This document shows, piece by piece, positions 62,830-64,000 of a stretch of 64,000 nucleotides of DNA. The notes beneath the pieces were generated by a model. The model was not told where the DNA came from. It worked only from the letters and a program-made list of their open reading frames with translations, and did not search any database. Each line of letters opens with the position of its first letter. The stretch's first letter is position 1. Origin of the DNA: Bdellovibrio bacteriovorus (lineage in GTDB: Bacteria; Bdellovibrionota; Bdellovibrionia; Bdellovibrionales; Bdellovibrionaceae); assembly GCF_002208115.1 (NCBI RefSeq), contig NZ_CP020946.1:2542001-2606000 (forward strand), read 5' to 3'. A program made the translations under genes and the position numbers.

Positions 62830-64000
62830 ATGATCTCTTACGGTACGTTGCCACCAAATCCAATTAAAGCGATCTCAAGGGGTTTCCTTGTTCTGCTGAC
62901 CTGTCTTTTGACGGGATGTACCTTGGATTCCGTCATTCAGGCTCTGACCAAAGAAGACTTCAAACTGCTCACCGATCCGGCCACAGACTATGTGGACCTG
63001 AGCACTTCAACACTGAATCTTCAAGGGCATTGTGATGCCACTGAAGGTACTGTGACCCTGAAGCTGGGCTCGGTGGAAAAAGAAACACTCACCTGCCCAG
63101 AAACAGGCCTATGGCAATACCAACTTGATGTGACTTCTTTGGGGGACGGCGAAGTTGATCTGACCGTTGAACAAGCCGAGTTGAAGGATGCCACCAAAAA
63201 CGTCAAGTCCGCCACTGTCACGCTGAACAAAGATACGACCCCGCCGCAACTTTTGGCGATGCCCGATATCATCCTGAATGATAAAGGCTATATCAGTTGG
63301 GACTGTCAGAATCTGAATGACAAGTGTACGTTCCGCTCATTCGTCTCGACAACGGACCTGTTTACCTTTGCTGCTGAACCTTACACAAATCTGAAAAGCA
63401 ACGTGACCTTCCCCGACGGAAAGTCATATCTGTTCCTGCAGGCCAAAGACGCTGCCGGGAATCTTTCGGCCGTTAAAAAAATTGAAGTCTACTCCGGCGC
63501 TATGGGGATTTTGCTGAATCCCATGCAAATGAAACTCGCGATGGATCAGTCTGTGACTCTGCGATTTTATATTCCTCAGGTTTTCGCCAGCTACACTCTG
63601 TTTAATAATGCTGATTGCACGGGTGCTGAAAACTGGCAGGCCCGTGTCGCCGGGGCCCACCTCTGGAGTCTGCCGTCAGCCACACCGGCTCTTTATTCAG
63701 TTTCCGCAAAGTTCAGAACAGCCACTGGAATTGTCAGCCAGTGTTTTACTGACAAAATTCCCATTGTCGACGTAAGCACCGACTATGACATCTGCTCGGG
63801 GGGCTCTTCCAGCGCGGCCTTCGGTATGGTTCGAGCCAGCCTCTACCCACAATCCCCCGGCTATAATAACAATGAAAACTGCGCCTTCACTGTCAATACA
63901 ACCGATGCAATGGATATCGTTCCGGCCACCACTATCCAAACCGAAACAGACAAAGATATTCTGTCCGTCAAACAACAAGGTCAGACTATCTATTCTTTCT
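62830..64000 (+). CDS. Large exported lipoprotein with a CUB-like segment, 3' end outside the window
   Basis: 390 residues are visible and the frame runs off the window. Signal and lipobox LLTGC at residues 26-30. A beta-sandwich region with ATEGTVTLKLG and TVTLNKDTTPPQ is followed by Ig-like or FN3-like repeats. The last 75 residues (DICSGGSSSAAFGMVRASLYP, GYNNNENCAFTVN, TETDKDILSV) follow a CUB domain pattern: Cys, G-x-SP-like, YP, nYxxNxxC, D-x-L-x-V. Surface binding or adhesion is likely, unproved. Confidence 0.82.
   Translation, partial: MISYGTLPPNPIKAISRGFLVLLTCLLTGCTLDSVIQALTKEDFKLLTDPATDYVDLSTSTLNLQGHCDATEGTVTLKLGSVEKETLTCPETGLWQYQLDVTSLGDGEVDLTVEQAELKDATKNVKSATVTLNKDTTPPQLLAMPDIILNDKGYISWDCQNLNDKCTFRSFVSTTDLFTFAAEPYTNLKSNVTFPDGKSYLFLQAKDAAGNLSAVKKIEVYSGAMGILLNPMQMKLAMDQSVTLRFYIPQVFASYTLFNNADCTGAENWQARVAGAHLWSLPSATPALYSVSAKFRTATGIVSQCFTDKIPIVDVSTDYDICSGGSSSAAFGMVRASLYPQSPGYNNNENCAFTVNTTDAMDIVPATTIQTETDKDILSVKQQGQTIYSF

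Noticed and set aside
1-64000. tRNA, rRNA, CRISPR arrays, transposases or prophage
   Set aside because: None was recognised in any gap; repeats seen are inverted or tandem pairs, not regular spacer arrays.

Overview
The window looks like chromosomal DNA of the predatory bacterium Bdellovibrio bacteriovorus or a very close relative. This rests on my recognition of the protein set: a type IV major pilin beside clpS-clpA, many exported hydrolases and lipoproteins, and compact operons. No database search was possible. I see no rRNA, tRNA, CRISPR array, transposase or prophage.

Layout. 1-5.3 kb (minus) is a tight run: SDR oxidoreductase, fumarase C, an unknown 310-aa protein, a zinc-ribbon protein and a UvrD/PcrA-type helicase cut by the window edge. 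5.3-7.2 kb (plus) is ychJ, an EVE-domain protein and dusC. 7.2-15.1 kb holds a solute-binding protein, a large exported protein behind a strong RNA hairpin, a methyltransferase, glutaredoxin, a second dihydrouridine synthase, a DUF6580-like membrane protein and acetyl-CoA synthetase. 15.1-18.7 kb is a sulfur-handling island: TauE exporter, two YeeE/YedE half-proteins, rhodanese, persulfide-dioxygenase-like enzyme and a Crp/Fnr regulator, with two palindromic operators between the divergent units. 18.8-22.1 kb is dnaK and dnaJ.

22.4-30.1 kb has a small Cys-rich exported protein, a TPR membrane protein, the pilin, clpS-clpA, htpX and an Slt-type lytic transglycosylase lipoprotein. 30.1-35.0 kb is an accessory block of exported proteins: a three-gene GNAT / GRDP-like / exported-peptide operon, a lipoprotein, a subtilase, a secreted PD-(D/E)XK-like protein and a secreted Cys-containing protein. 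35-42 kb holds a zinc-ribbon membrane protein, lnt, mutS2 and a lipase-maturation-factor-like protein. 42-48.3 kb is mostly lineage-specific: lipoproteins, an internally duplicated acidic protein, a coiled-coil/Hsp20 fusion, a LuxR-type regulator and a matrixin-like metalloprotease. 48.8-51.9 kb is an operon of NAD-type isocitrate dehydrogenase, a CofE-like ligase, a lipoprotein and a VirB8/TraE-like protein. 52-58.8 kb holds a histidine kinase with a duplicated H-box, a phospholipase-D-like lipoprotein, Hsp33, a SixA-like phosphatase and an FAH-family hydrolase. 58.9-64 kb has PutA, a small exported protein and the start of a large lipoprotein ending in a CUB-like segment.

The core is proteostasis (DnaK, DnaJ, ClpAS, HtpX, Hsp33), acetate/TCA/proline catabolism (Acs, FumC, Icd, PutA) and envelope remodelling (Slt, Lnt, PLD, pilin). 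These fit an organism that lives on prey protein and prey envelopes. The observations most worth checking are the exact 53-bp tandem repeat that duplicates the kinase phosphoacceptor site, the paired operators of the sulfur island, the hairpin over the ribosome-binding site at 10.46-10.50 kb, and several large intergenic inverted repeats.
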